Assembly: GCF_012844455.2 (NCBI RefSeq)
Contig: NZ_JABBCQ020000009.1
Coordinates: 1-64,000 of the forward strand
DNA: 64,000 bases
Origin: Comamonas suwonensis
GTDB lineage: Bacteria; Pseudomonadota; Gammaproteobacteria; Burkholderiales; Burkholderiaceae_C
Direction of reading: 5' to 3'
The notes beneath the pieces are model-generated. The model saw nothing but the letters and a program-made list of their open reading frames with translations. It was not told the origin of the DNA and did no database searches. The translations under genes and the position numbers were made by a program. Position 1 is the first letter of the stretch, and each line of letters begins with the position of its first letter. Shown here one piece after another: positions 53,532 through 62,780 of this stretch.

Positions 53532-54215
53532 GTACTCTCCAGATTGCTGTGATGTCGTAGGTACCTGCTTCTGAAACTGCGGTACCGCTTGATCGAAAAT
53601 GTCAGAAATTCCGATGACCCATGGTAGGTAGCAGTGGCTCCATTTCGTAGAACCAGTTAACGGTAATCGTTAAGTCCAATGCCATACCTTGCTGCAGCAT
53701 CGACATGATGGCGAAATGAGAAAAACTGTTGAAAACGTCTTGAGAAAAAACCACCTCCACCTCTGAAGCGCCACCTCTCATACCTCTTTCCAACGCCGAA
53801 AACAGGCAATCTGCATCGCCCGTTTTTCTATCGCCATTTAGGTGAAAACGATAGATAGCAAGCAGGCGGTTTATTCAAGCCTGCTCGGCAATCGCCATCT
53901 CAAAGAAACCAGCCGCAATGGCTGAATCTCTGCGTTCATCTTTTGGGAGTCTGGAGCACATACGGCACCGCTGAAGTGCACCCGAGCTAGCCGCTTCGGT
54001 ATCAGCGAGCAGTCCTTGGATACCGCTCACAGAACCTGCTCCCTGGCTCCATCAAAACCCATTCCGTGGCCCTAACGAAGAGCGCAAGGGGCTGGCTATG
54101 CTGCGTTCAGCATCCCATGCGATGACCCACAGCGGCATCTGCATCGGCTTTGTGTCCACCCCTACCACAGCAACAAAGCGACGCTTCGAGCGCAGCAGAC
54201 AAGGAAACAAGCACC
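53532..54215. other. 684-bp divergent region between tauX and tauY
   Basis: Carries the TauR box at 53647-53679 on the tauX side and AT-rich DNA with several weak inverted repeats, for example CGGTATC / GATACCG near 53997-54025. A 63-codon minus-strand frame at 53602-53793 overlaps the TauR box and is probably not a gene. Confidence 0.5.
53647..53679 (-). promoter_or_regulatory. TauR-box candidate upstream of tauX
   Basis: On the minus strand: TTGGACTTAA, 13 nt, CTGGTTCTAC. The two 10-mers start 23 bp apart. The first matches nine of ten positions of the CTGGACYTAA repeat I recall for Rhodobacter TauR. The same element stands at 56011-56043 before tauA. It ends about 115 bp before the tauX start codon, oriented with the gene. 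Confidence 0.7.
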
Positions 54216-55637
54216 ATGAAAGCCGAGGACATTCGCCCCAGCCATCTGCGCCCTTATGATCCGCAATACGATCCGCTGGTGGCAGCCAATCCGGGCCATG
54301 GAACCGGATATGCGCCGACCTACTGGGTAGGGACAGCAGGCAGGCCACCAGAAGACGATGGCCCTGTTTGTGGCGACATGGAGGCCGATGTGGTCATCGT
54401 GGGCTCGGGCTTCACAGGCCTGTCCACCGCACTCTTTCTGGCCCGCGAACATGGCATTCGCGCCGTCGTCCTCGATGCCAATCAAACCGCCTGGGGCTGT
54501 ACCAGCCGCAACGGAGGCCAGGGTCAGAATGCCAGCGGCCGTCTTTATCGCTCACAGTGGATAGAACGTTGGGGTAAGGACGTGGCCCTGAAGCTGGATG
54601 CCGAGATCCGCGAAGGCTTTGATACCTTCAAGAAACTGGTGGAGGAATTCCCTGAATGCGAGCCTCAACGGGGTGGACATTTGTACATTGCCCACCGCGA
54701 CAGAAAGATGGATTTTCTGCGTAACGAGACCCGTGTCATGCGCGACGTCTTCGGCTATGACGCACGCATGCTCAGCGTTGACGAAGTCCGCCGCGATTAC
54801 GTCGATGATGCCGATTGCCGTGGCGCCATGCATGAGCCCGATGGCATCGGCGTTCACCCGCTCAAACTGGCCTTCGGCTATCTAAGCAAGGCCCGCGAAC
54901 TGGGAGTAAAAGTGCACACCGCCAGCCCCGTTATCGGCATGGAAACACGCAATGGCGTGCATTACCTTAAAACACCGGGCGGCACCATCAAGGCGCGTGC
55001 CGTCGGCTTTGCCACCGGCGGCTACACCAGCAATGGTCTGCACCGCCAACTGAATTCGAAGATCATGCCGATTCTTTCGAACTCGTTGGTCACCCGACCG
55101 CTGACCGAAGAAGAGCTGGCAGCCACCAACTTCAAGACCACGCAAGTCATCACCGACACCCGCACCCTGCGCTTTTATTACCGCAAGCTGCCAGACAACC
55201 GCGTGCAGATTGGCAGCCGCAGCGCCATCACCGGTGCCGATGCACCCAATCCGATTCACATGGCCAAGCTGGTCGAGGGTCTGCACCACAAATTCCCGGC
55301 ACTCAAGGGCATTCAGGTGGATTACTCCTGGTGGGGCTGGGTTGACGTAAGCCACGACATGATGCCGCGCATCACCCAGCCCGACCCGAAAGAGAACATC
55401 TTCTATGCGGTCGGCTACGGCGGCAACGGTGTGTCCTTCTCTGCGCATGCCGGCCGCCGTATGGCGCAACGCATTGCCGGCCAGAATATCAAGGCCTTCG
55501 AGTTGCCAATCTACAACTCACCGCTCGAATATCCGAACGTGTTCAATATGGTGCGCTCCGAGGCATTTGCACCATTTCGCCGCATGGGACAACGCTTCCT
55601 CTACCACTGGTATCACATGAACGACGAAAAAAACTGA
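54216..55637 (+). CDS. tauY: FAD-dependent oxidoreductase, probable taurine dehydrogenase large subunit (TauY)
   Basis: 473 aa from MKAEDIRP at 54216 (AAGGAAAC upstream). DAO/DadA-type flavoprotein: dinucleotide motif VVIVGSGFTGLSTAL near 60-74, then SRNGGQGQNASG and a C-terminal FAD loop GYGGNGVSFSAHAGRRMA. Oxidises an amine to an aldehyde with cytochrome c or another acceptor; for taurine this gives sulfoacetaldehyde and ammonia. Position between a TauX-like gene and TauABC and upstream of xsc is the reason for the name. Glutamylputrescine oxidase-type function is the alternative. Confidence 0.75.
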   Translation: MKAEDIRPSHLRPYDPQYDPLVAANPGHGTGYAPTYWVGTAGRPPEDDGPVCGDMEADVVIVGSGFTGLSTALFLAREHGIRAVVLDANQTAWGCTSRNGGQGQNASGRLYRSQWIERWGKDVALKLDAEIREGFDTFKKLVEEFPECEPQRGGHLYIAHRDRKMDFLRNETRVMRDVFGYDARMLSVDEVRRDYVDDADCRGAMHEPDGIGVHPLKLAFGYLSKARELGVKVHTASPVIGMETRNGVHYLKTPGGTIKARAVGFATGGYTSNGLHRQLNSKIMPILSNSLVTRPLTEEELAATNFKTTQVITDTRTLRFYYRKLPDNRVQIGSRSAITGADAPNPIHMAKLVEGLHHKFPALKGIQVDYSWWGWVDVSHDMMPRITQPDPKENIFYAVGYGGNGVSFSAHAGRRMAQRIAGQNIKAFELPIYNSPLEYPNVFNMVRSEAFAPFRRMGQRFLYHWYHMNDEKN

Positions 55638-55670
55638 GCCAGACCAACTCCGCAAACTCGTCAACACATG

Positions 55671-55700
55671 AAGAGCAGCTTCCGCAAGAAAGCTGCTCTT
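55671..55700 (+). terminator. Terminator after tauY
   Basis: AAGAGCAGCTT / AAGCTGCTCTT stem (11 bp, 8-nt loop), then TTT. Confidence 0.8.
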
Positions 55701-56010
55701 TTTCATTGGAGTTTCATCTATCTCAACTCCAGCAAGAACGTGCCTGTGTACCTCTGGAATGCATCTTGCGTATGCACTCTTAGCCGTAATTTCCGGCATC
55801 TAAAGCGCTAGAAAAATGAAGTTATTCACGGTTTAAGTCGGCGATCAGTGAATACACCTAACACCCTGAAAAATGCAGAAAAAACAAACTTCCTCAACGC
55901 ATGAATTTCAACAGAAAACCGTGCCAGACATGGCTTTCCGACGCACTGTTGCTGTGCATGCAAACAGATCCTGCACTGCTGCTTTCGAAAAAACCAAGCC
56001 TCCGTTTTTG

Positions 56011-56043
56011 CTGGACCTAACGATTGACATCAACTGGCCCTAC
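56011..56043 (+). promoter_or_regulatory. TauR-box candidate upstream of tauABC
   Basis: CTGGACCTAA (56011-56020), 13 nt, CTGGCCCTAC (56034-56043); starts 23 bp apart. The first repeat is an exact CTGGACYTAA. The 13-nt spacer shares CGATT...AA with the tauX copy. It ends 180 bp before the tauA start codon. Confidence 0.75.
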
Positions 56044-56222
56044 TGGCTTCGCAGGGTTGCTCACTACGATCCATCGAGAAAGCTTTTGACCTTCTTGACA
56101 TGGCTTTCCATCGGTTCAGTCAGAAAAAGGAAGACATCAGCAGGGCGGAGAAATGGACGGATGCAAGGGATTTTTGGCCGAGATATGCAACCGATATCGT
56201 TCTAGAAATGGAGAAATCTGAA

Positions 56223-57230
56223 ATGAAAATGCAAAAACGATTGACACTGAAAGCTGGCATCGCAACCGCAGCACTGGCCCTGGCCGGCTCCGCGCTGGCG
56301 CAACAAAAAACGGTGACCTTTGCCAACCAGGACATGTTGGTGCCGCTGCGTCTGGTCATGGAATCCGGCGAAGTGGAGAAGGAAACCGGCTACAAGATCA
56401 ACTGGCGCATGTTCTCGGGTGGCGGCGACGTGATCCGGGCCATGGCCTCGGGCGATGTCCAGATGGGCGAGCTAGGTTCCAGCCCACTGACGGCAGCGGC
56501 CAGCCAGGGGCAGGACATCAAGCTTTTATGGATCTCCGCAGACATCGCCAGCGCGGAAGCGCTGGTGGCACGCGATGGCGGCGGCATCAGCAACTTCAAA
56601 AGCATGGAAGGCAAGCGCATCGGCGTGCCATTTGTCTCCACCGCGCACTACCAGCTGATCGCAGCCCTTGGCAAAGAAGGGGTTGATGCGCGCAAGGTCA
56701 ACATCATGAACATGCGCCCGCCAGAGATTGCCGCAGCCTGGGAGCGCGGCGATATCGACGGCACCTTTGTCTGGGATCCGGTACTGGCCAAGGTCAAGCA
56801 AAAAGGCAAGGTGATTGCCACCTCCGGCAGCATTGCGCAAATGGGCTACCCCACCTTCGAAGGCATTGCGGTCAGCAGCAAGTTCGCTCAGGAAAATCCC
56901 CAGTTCCTGGTGGCCTTTGCCAAGGCGCTGAATCGCGCCAGCGCTCAGGTTCGCGACAACCTGGCCAAATGGACGCCTGACTCCCCAGAGATCAAGGCCA
57001 TTGCCAAATGGAGCAAAGCCGACCCCAAGGACGTGCCTGCTGCCATGGCGCTGTACCGTTTCCCCAGTGCAGAAGAGCAACTCAGCGCGCAATGGCTGGA
57101 AGGCGGTGCCGCCAAGGCCATGACCAACACCGCAAGCTTTCTGAAGTCGCAGGGACGAATTCAGGAAATCAAGCCAGACTATGCCGCGTTCGTGACCAAC
57201 AGCTATGTCCAAAAGGCGCTAGGCCGCTAA
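56223..57230 (+). CDS. tauA: Taurine ABC transporter substrate-binding protein TauA
   Basis: 335 aa from ATG 56223, where GGAGA precedes it (the frame opened at 56100 has no ribosome site). Signal peptide KRLTLKAGIATAALALAGSALA. Mature sequence follows E. coli TauA closely by eye: RAMASGDVQMGELGSSPLTAAASQ, GKRIGVPFVSTAHYQLIAALG, RPPEIAAAWERGDIDGTFVWDPVL. First gene of the tauABC operon, and a TauR box lies 180 bp upstream. Confidence 0.9.
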   Translation: MKMQKRLTLKAGIATAALALAGSALAQQKTVTFANQDMLVPLRLVMESGEVEKETGYKINWRMFSGGGDVIRAMASGDVQMGELGSSPLTAAASQGQDIKLLWISADIASAEALVARDGGGISNFKSMEGKRIGVPFVSTAHYQLIAALGKEGVDARKVNIMNMRPPEIAAAWERGDIDGTFVWDPVLAKVKQKGKVIATSGSIAQMGYPTFEGIAVSSKFAQENPQFLVAFAKALNRASAQVRDNLAKWTPDSPEIKAIAKWSKADPKDVPAAMALYRFPSAEEQLSAQWLEGGAAKAMTNTASFLKSQGRIQEIKPDYAAFVTNSYVQKALGR

Positions 57231-57314
57231 TTGCCTGAATCCGCTCACGACGGCCGGCAGCGGTAATCGCACTGTCGTGAATTCCTGCTTTATTTCTCTT
57301 TGGAAGGCAATCTC

Positions 57315-58103
57315 ATGCCGACTCTGGATATACGCGATCTGACCGTCAATTACGAGGTCAAGGGTGGGCATTTGCAAGCCCTGGCTCCCGTGAATCTGAC
57401 CATGCATGAAGGCGACTTTGTCGTGGCACTCGGTGCCTCAGGCTGCGGCAAGACGACTCTACTCAACTGTATGGCGGGCTTCCTGCCGCCTTCCAGCGGC
57501 CAGATTCTGCTGGACGGGAAACCCATTCAAGGCCCAGGTGCCAATCAAGGAGTGGTGTTTCAAAAGCATGCGCTGATGCCATGGCTCAATGTGATCGACA
57601 ACGTCGCCCTGGGCTTGCGCATGCGCGGCATGGACCTCAAAAAGCGCACACAGATCGCGCAAGAAAAACTGGGCCTGGTCGGTTTGGAAAAATACGCTCA
57701 GCGCGCCGTGTATGAGCTGTCTGGCGGCATGCAGCAACGCGTGGGCATTGCCCGCGCACTTGCCAACGACCCCGCGCTCTTGCTGATGGATGAGCCCATG
57801 GGCGCACTCGATGCTTTCACGCGTGAGCAAGTCCAGGAAATTTTGCTGAGGGTCTGGAAGGCCACCAACAAGATGGTGTTCTTCATCACCCACTCGGTGG
57901 AAGAGGCGCTGTTCCTGGCCAGCCGTCTGATCGTCATGAGCCCGAGCCCCGGTCGCATCTCTCATGTCTACGAGGACATGCCGTTCTGTCATGAGTTTCT
58001 GCGCACCGGCGATGCCCGTGCCGTCAAGTCGCGCCCTGACTTCATCCGGATGCGCGAAGAAGTTCTGAGTCTGATCCACCACCGGGAGCCGGCCAATGTC
58101 TGA
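57315..58103 (+). CDS. tauB: Taurine ABC transporter ATP-binding protein TauB
   Basis: 262 aa from MPTLDIRD at 57315, GGAAGG seven bases upstream. Walker [10 protein letters not shown] at 40-48, Q-loop [10 protein letters not shown], signature LSGGMQQR near 135-142, Walker [13 protein letters not shown] and H-loop ITHSVEEA. Energises import through TauC. 84 bp after tauA and overlapping tauC by eight bases. Confidence 0.9.
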   Translation: MPTLDIRDLTVNYEVKGGHLQALAPVNLTMHEGDFVVALGASGCGKTTLLNCMAGFLPPSSGQILLDGKPIQGPGANQGVVFQKHALMPWLNVIDNVALGLRMRGMDLKKRTQIAQEKLGLVGLEKYAQRAVYELSGGMQQRVGIARALANDPALLLMDEPMGALDAFTREQVQEILLRVWKATNKMVFFITHSVEEALFLASRLIVMSPSPGRISHVYEDMPFCHEFLRTGDARAVKSRPDFIRMREEVLSLIHHREPANV

Positions 58104-58977
58104 AGCTGTCCAAATCAACCCTCTGTCCGCCACGACGGCCCGCACACAGCCCAAAGCCCCGGCACCACAGACATCGGGACCGGTGAGGACCAGTCGCTTC
58201 AAGACTCCAGGCGAAGGCTCCAGCGTGGGCATCAGCATCGCCACAGTGATCGTGCTGCTAGCCCTGTGGTTCGCCGCCACCAATCTCGGCTGGGTCAAAC
58301 CCTTGTTCCTGCCCAGTCCACAAGCGGTTTTCCAGCAGTTCTATGAATACCTGACCGGACAGGCCAACGACAAACCGCTGTGGCAACACTTCTCCGCCAG
58401 TCTGCTGCGCGTGACCATGGCCTTCTGGCTGGCCTTCATCATTGCCGTGCCACTTGGCATTGCGATGGGAATGTCACGCGTCGCACGCGGCATTTTCGAT
58501 CCACCCATCGAGTTCTACCGACCACTGCCTCCGCTGGCCTATCTGCCGCTGATCATCATCTGGTTCGGCATTGATGAAACACCAAAGATCTTGCTGATTT
58601 TCCTGAGCTGCTTTGCCCCGCTGGCTCTGGCGGCGCGCTCGGGCATGCGCAGCGCGGCGCAGGAGCAAATCAATGCCGCGTATTCGATGGGCGCAAGCTA
58701 TTTTCAAGTGATACGCCACGTGATCCTGCCTGCCGCCTTGCCGGACATTCTGGTGGGCATGCGCATCGCCATCGGCTTCGGCTGGACGACTCTGGTTGCC
58801 GCTGAAATGGTGGCAGCGAACGTGGGCCTGGGTCAGATGGTACTGAATGCTTCGAACTTCCTACGCACCGACATCGTGATCATGGGCATCATCGTCATTG
58901 GCGTGATTGCCTATGTGTTCGACCTGTTCATGCGCTGGGTAGAAAAGCGTCTGGTTCCATGGAAGGGACGCATGTAA
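58096..58977 (+). CDS. tauC: Taurine ABC transporter permease TauC
   Basis: 293 aa. After a 50-residue Pro/Ala-rich cytoplasmic extension come six membrane helices ([38 protein letters not shown] and more). The EAA loop that docks TauB reads [32 protein letters not shown]. Starts inside tauB (8-bp overlap). The extension is longer than in E. coli TauC. Confidence 0.9.
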   Translation: MSEAVQINPLSATTARTQPKAPAPQTSGPVRTSRFKTPGEGSSVGISIATVIVLLALWFAATNLGWVKPLFLPSPQAVFQQFYEYLTGQANDKPLWQHFSASLLRVTMAFWLAFIIAVPLGIAMGMSRVARGIFDPPIEFYRPLPPLAYLPLIIIWFGIDETPKILLIFLSCFAPLALAARSGMRSAAQEQINAAYSMGASYFQVIRHVILPAALPDILVGMRIAIGFGWTTLVAAEMVAANVGLGQMVLNASNFLRTDIVIMGIIVIGVIAYVFDLFMRWVEKRLVPWKGRM

Positions 58978-59000
58978 GTTCGCAGCTTGTACGATCTGAA

Positions 59001-59043
59001 ACCGCCCCCGGCAGAGCTTCTACCGGGGGCGGTCTGACAAGAA
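59001..59043 (+). terminator. Terminator after tauC
   Basis: ACCGCCCCCGG / CCGGGGGCGGT, perfect 11-bp stem with a 21-nt loop. T-tract poor. Confidence 0.65.
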
Positions 59044-59119
59044 AATGGCACAAGCGTTGCGCTGTATCCTTGTTCTCGGCTTGTTGCCAGAGTCTTGTTA
59101 GCCGTCCGCTGACTTAACG

Positions 59120-59149
59120 AAAGAGATGGATAGAAAAATCCATCTCTTT
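59120..59149 (-). terminator. Hairpin at the end of the cobT-like gene
   Basis: 12-bp perfect stem AAAGAGATGGAT / ATCCATCTCTTT, six-base loop, overlapping the stop codon of the minus-strand gene. No U-tract, so more likely a 3' stability element. Confidence 0.5.
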
Positions 59150-60849
59150 CATCGCTTGCACAGCAACTCGGCCACCGAGAACAGCAAAGCCTCGTCTATG
59201 TCCTGAAGCAGATCGATGGCCAGCCGCTGGCGGTAGAACACGCCCAGGTCCAGACCGACACCCAAGGCGCAAACCTTCACGTCTCCCATGCGTTCTCGCG
59301 CGGCCAGCACTTGCCGCAGGTGCTGATCCAGATAATGCTCGTCGTTGCATTGGTGGGTTGCCGTATCCATGGGGCAACCGTCCGAGATCACCAGCAAAAT
59401 GCGCCGTCTGGTGGAGCACGCCATCAGTCGCTGGCAGGCCCACTCCACCGCTTCGCCGTCAATCCCTTCGCGAAAGATATCGGGTTTGCGCAGTGCGGCA
59501 ACACCCTGGCGGCCTTGACGCCAGGGTTTGGCGCCATCCTTGAAGACAATGTGCAGACGTTCATTGAGGCGCCCAGGAAACTCCGGCCGCCCGGCGCGCT
59601 GCCACTGCTTGCGCGCCCGGCCGCCATTCCAGGCCTGAGAGGAAAATCCCAGTATTTCCACCGCCACACCGGCCATCTCCAGAGCCCGGCCCAGCACATC
59701 CAGCAGCAAGGACAGGGGCTTGGCATACGCTTTCATGGAGCCCGAGCAGTCCATGAGGATGGTGACGGCCGTCTCGTTGATCGGGCGCTGCATTTCGTCC
59801 TTGAAAATGGCCCGCTGCTGGGGGTCTGTGACCAACTGGGACAGACGATTTCCATCCAGATAGCCTTCCTCCTGCGCAAAACTCCAACCATCGCGCTGCG
59901 AAGTTGCCAGGCGCTGCTGCAGATAGCGCGCCAACCGTCCCGCATGCTGCAGGCCGGAGCGGGCCAGCTCCTCATCCATCTGTTCTCGAAACTGCGCCAG
60001 CTGCACTGCGCGTATCAATTCACTGGCAGCGGCCTCCCGGTCAAATTCGCGCGTAAAAACCCGGTAGCTTTGCACCGTGCTGGCCCAGGCACGGCTGTCG
60101 CCGCTTTGAGCCATAGGCAGCTCATCCAGACTCTGAGATTCAAAATGCAGCGGCAAGGCGAAATTGCCGCGCCGCTTGGGGCTGCCCGCACCACGAGGAG
60201 CCTCCTCCTGCGCTGCGCGCACGGCCTGCCCCACCCAACGGCTGACCGCCAAGGCCGGCGTGACAAACTGCTGCTGCTCCTGGCGCAGACGCCGCAACTG
60301 GACCCATTGCTGTCCCAGTTGCGCGGCCATGGACAGCCGGGTGGATTCAACCAGATCGCCCATGCTCTCCGGTATTTCATGGCCTGTCAGCCGGCTCCAG
60401 GCCGTGACAGCCACCGTGAACAGCAAGATGCCCAGACTGCTTTCCGTCAGACCGGAATCCATAAAGGCCTGACACCAGTGCAAAAAACGCTGGCGCATAT
60501 TCTCGCGCGCACCGGGCCAGGCCTCGGGCACCAGACTCTCGACCCGCAACTGCTCCAATAGCTCGAAGACCATGCGCTCTACCGGGTCCTTGGGCAAATG
60601 CTGTTGATGCAAGGCCTCGTCGCTCAAGTGCAGGCGCAAGCCCATGCTGTCCAGCAAACCACGCTGATCTGTCTGAAGCAAGGGCACATCGCTGTGGTGC
60701 GCCGCAAGCTGAGGCAAGGGATAGGTGCCGCGATAAAGCGTTTGCCCGCTCCATTGCAGCGAGTCGTCACCCGTCATGGCGCGCAGCATGGCTCCGCCCC
60801 AGGCCTCCATCCGGGACTTTAAAGCAGAGATTGGTATTTCAGTGCTCAT
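59149..60849 (-). CDS. CobT-like VWA-domain protein
   Basis: 566 aa. The C-terminal third (about 360-560) is a von Willebrand A domain with MIDAS motif DCSGSM (367-372), GFSSQAWNGGRARKQW, GRPEFPGRLN, HIVFKDGAKPWR and ISDGCPMD, which is the CobT cobaltochelatase pattern. The N-terminal half is helical. CobT partners with the AAA+ ATPase CobS and the chelatase CobN in cobalt insertion, but no CobN or other B12 gene is in the window. The start ATG overlaps the cobS-like stop by 11 bp. Function here is unclear; see finding. Confidence 0.9.
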   Translation of the reverse strand: MSTEIPISALKSRMEAWGGAMLRAMTGDDSLQWSGQTLYRGTYPLPQLAAHHSDVPLLQTDQRGLLDSMGLRLHLSDEALHQQHLPKDPVERMVFELLEQLRVESLVPEAWPGARENMRQRFLHWCQAFMDSGLTESSLGILLFTVAVTAWSRLTGHEIPESMGDLVESTRLSMAAQLGQQWVQLRRLRQEQQQFVTPALAVSRWVGQAVRAAQEEAPRGAGSPKRRGNFALPLHFESQSLDELPMAQSGDSRAWASTVQSYRVFTREFDREAAASELIRAVQLAQFREQMDEELARSGLQHAGRLARYLQQRLATSQRDGWSFAQEEGYLDGNRLSQLVTDPQQRAIFKDEMQRPINETAVTILMDCSGSMKAYAKPLSLLLDVLGRALEMAGVAVEILGFSSQAWNGGRARKQWQRAGRPEFPGRLNERLHIVFKDGAKPWRQGRQGVAALRKPDIFREGIDGEAVEWACQRLMACSTRRRILLVISDGCPMDTATHQCNDEHYLDQHLRQVLAARERMGDVKVCALGVGLDLGVFYRQRLAIDLLQDIDEALLFSVAELLCKR

Positions 60850-61828
60850 GCAGGAACGCCAGAGCGGGCTCCTCGATCCGGGCCAGTTCCTGGCCGAAAC
60901 AGCGCTGAAAATACTCGCTCACGATGGCGCGTTCGGCAGGCTCGCATTTGTTGAGGAAAGACAGCTCAAACGCCAGCTTCAGATCATTGAAGATGGAAAT
61001 GTTCTCGGCCCAGGTAATCACCGTACGTGGCGACATCAGCAAGGACAGATCTCCCACCGAGAAGCCCCTGCGCGTCAGGCCGGCCAGCGCCACCATGGCA
61101 TCCACCCGCTTGCGCCCCTGTGGCGTATCCATCTCCGGCACACGGGCCATCACAATGGCGGCCTCTTCGGCAGGTGCCAGATAGTTCAAGCTGGTCACCA
61201 GATTCCAGCGATCGAGCTGCGCGTGATTGAGCAGCTGCGTGCCGTGATAAAGGCCATTGAGATTGCCCTGACCCAAAGTGTTCATGGTGGCAAACAGGCG
61301 GAAATACGGATGGGGCTGGATCACCCGCTTTTGATCGAGCATGGTGAAGCTGCCTTCACGCTCCAGCACGCGCTGGATGACGAACATCACGTCCGGCCGG
61401 CCCGCATCGTACTCATCAAACACGATGGCCACAGGCCGCTGCAGGGACCAGGGAAGAATGCCCTCCTGGAACTGCGTCACCTGCTTGCCCTCCTGCAGCA
61501 CGATGGTGTCCTTGCCCACCAGATCCAGACGGCTGATATGGCCGTCCAGATTCACCCGTACGCAAGGCCAGTTCAGCCGGGCAGCCACCTGCTCTATATG
61601 CGTGGATTTTCCCGTGCCGTGCAGGCCCTGTATCACCACGCGCCGGTTATGCGCGAAGCCCGCCAAAATGGCTTGCGTCACTTGCGGATTCAGGCGGTAG
61701 GCTTTGTCGATGGCCGGCACATGCTCGGTACGCTCTGCGAAAGCGGGCACGGTCATGTCCGTATCAATACCAAAAACATCACGCACGCTCACGGTGCGGG
61801 TGGGCTGCAGCAAGCTCAGGTCAGTCAT
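60839..61828 (-). CDS. CobS/MoxR-like AAA+ ATPase
   Basis: 329 aa from MTDLSLL at 61828, whose ATG overlaps the IclR stop by eight bases; the longer frame to 62032 lies within iclR. CobS architecture: RDVFGID opening, Walker A GLHGTGKST (68-76), Walker B VAIVFDEYD (133-141), then QKRVIQPHPYFRLFATMNTLGQGN and GLYHGTQLLNHAQLDRW. An ATP-driven remodelling partner of the CobT-like protein encoded immediately downstream. Confidence 0.92.
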   Translation of the reverse strand: MTDLSLLQPTRTVSVRDVFGIDTDMTVPAFAERTEHVPAIDKAYRLNPQVTQAILAGFAHNRRVVIQGLHGTGKSTHIEQVAARLNWPCVRVNLDGHISRLDLVGKDTIVLQEGKQVTQFQEGILPWSLQRPVAIVFDEYDAGRPDVMFVIQRVLEREGSFTMLDQKRVIQPHPYFRLFATMNTLGQGNLNGLYHGTQLLNHAQLDRWNLVTSLNYLAPAEEAAIVMARVPEMDTPQGRKRVDAMVALAGLTRRGFSVGDLSLLMSPRTVITWAENISIFNDLKLAFELSFLNKCEPAERAIVSEYFQRCFGQELARIEEPALAFLHEH

Positions 61829-62645
61829 CGTCGGCTTCCGGTGGAATGTCATCATTGATGCGGGCGATCGCCGCGACGGCCGCCTGCAACTTGGGAAGAA
61901 AGGACAGGGCTTTCTCCTTGGAAAAACGCATGATGGGCGCCTGCACGGCAAGCCCCATGTTGGAGTTGCCGTTGGGTGCCGGCACCAGCACGCCCAGGCA
62001 CAGCAGTCCCGGCAGAAACTCTTCGTTATCAAACGCGTAACCCTGTTCTCGCACCTGCTCTAGCTCTTGCTCCAAGGCCTCGAAAGTCGTCAAGGTGTTG
62101 CCGGTAAAGGCCTCCAGCGGCACGTTGGACAGCAGCCTGCGACGCTGCGCCGGAGCCATCTGACTCAGAAACAGCTTGCCCGTGGCCGAGCAGTGCGCCG
62201 GCACGCGCGAACCCGGGTGCAGATAAAAGCGCAGCGGGGCCGGTGTTTCCACACGGTCCAGATACAAGACCTCGCTGCCCGAGAAAGCGGTGATGTTGCA
62301 GCTCTCGCCCAGCTCGTGCACCAGCTGGGTCAGCACCGCATGCCGCGCGCCATGCGTGGTGTTGTTGAGCAGCACGCTTTCGGCCAGACGCATCAGGCGC
62401 TGGCCCGTGCCGTAGTGGCGTCCGTTGCCATCTCTTTGCAGGATGCCCGCGCTTTCCAGCTGCGAAAGCATGCGGTGCATGGTCGGTTTCGGCAGTCCCG
62501 TCTCCTCCACCATGGTTTGCAGGGAGAAGGGCACGCTTTTCTGGGCCGCTGCCTCCAGCAACGCAAACAAACGCAGGTTGGGCGTGTCTCCGTCAAGGCG
62601 AGCCGAGTGGGTTTCTTCGCTGTTCTTCATATCGTCGTCGATCAT
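61821..62645 (-). CDS. IclR-family transcriptional regulator
   Basis: 274 aa from MIDDDMKN at 62645; earlier start codons at 62657 and above are less supported. Winged HTH (SLQTMVEETGLPKPTMHRMLSQLESAGIL) and IclR effector domain (CSATGKLFLSQM, GYAFDNEEFLPGLLCLGVLV). Divergent from xsc with 135 bp between, and its stop overlaps the cobS-like start (ATGACTGA). IclR regulators of sulfonate and isethionate genes (IseR type) are known; autoregulation is likely. Confidence 0.88.
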   Translation of the reverse strand: MIDDDMKNSEETHSARLDGDTPNLRLFALLEAAAQKSVPFSLQTMVEETGLPKPTMHRMLSQLESAGILQRDGNGRHYGTGQRLMRLAESVLLNNTTHGARHAVLTQLVHELGESCNITAFSGSEVLYLDRVETPAPLRFYLHPGSRVPAHCSATGKLFLSQMAPAQRRRLLSNVPLEAFTGNTLTTFEALEQELEQVREQGYAFDNEEFLPGLLCLGVLVPAPNGNSNMGLAVQAPIMRFSKEKALSFLPKLQAAVAAIARINDDIPPEADDD

Positions 62646-62666
62646 AGTAATTTCCATTTTTCGAGT

Positions 62667-62746
62667 CAATTTATTCCGAAAAAAGAAATTTATTTGCATC
62701 AAAGCAAAAAAATGCCATAAACTGGCATCGCAATTTATTTTTTCGA
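62667..62746. promoter_or_regulatory. iclR/xsc control region with direct and inverted repeats
   Basis: Two direct repeats CAATTTATT followed by a CGAAA element (62667-62681 and 62731-62746) flank a perfect inverted repeat ATGCCA / TGGCAT (62712-62728). The segment is AT-rich. Likely IclR operators for xsc and for iclR itself. Confidence 0.5.
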
Positions 62747-62780
62747 AACGATAAGTTCCAAATTCTCAAAGGATACAAAG

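Larger units (their letters stand above)
55638..56222. other. 585-bp region upstream of tauA
   Basis: Holds the tauY terminator near its start and the TauR box at 56011-56043, 180 bp before tauA. A possible +-strand frame from 56100 merges into tauA but has no ribosome site, so it is not called. Confidence 0.5.

Noticed and set aside
53602-53793. 63-codon minus-strand frame upstream of tauX
   Set aside because: It lies across the TauR box and shows no ribosome site. A peptide resemblance to a frame near 56011 is due to the shared DNA element, not to a protein family.
54016-54052. TTGGATACCG ... CTGGCTCC before tauY as a TauR box
   Set aside because: The repeats are weak and the spacing is 27, not 23 bp.
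55873-56205. 110-codon plus-strand frame before tauA
   Set aside because: Spans the TauR box, no initiation signal and no recognisable domain.
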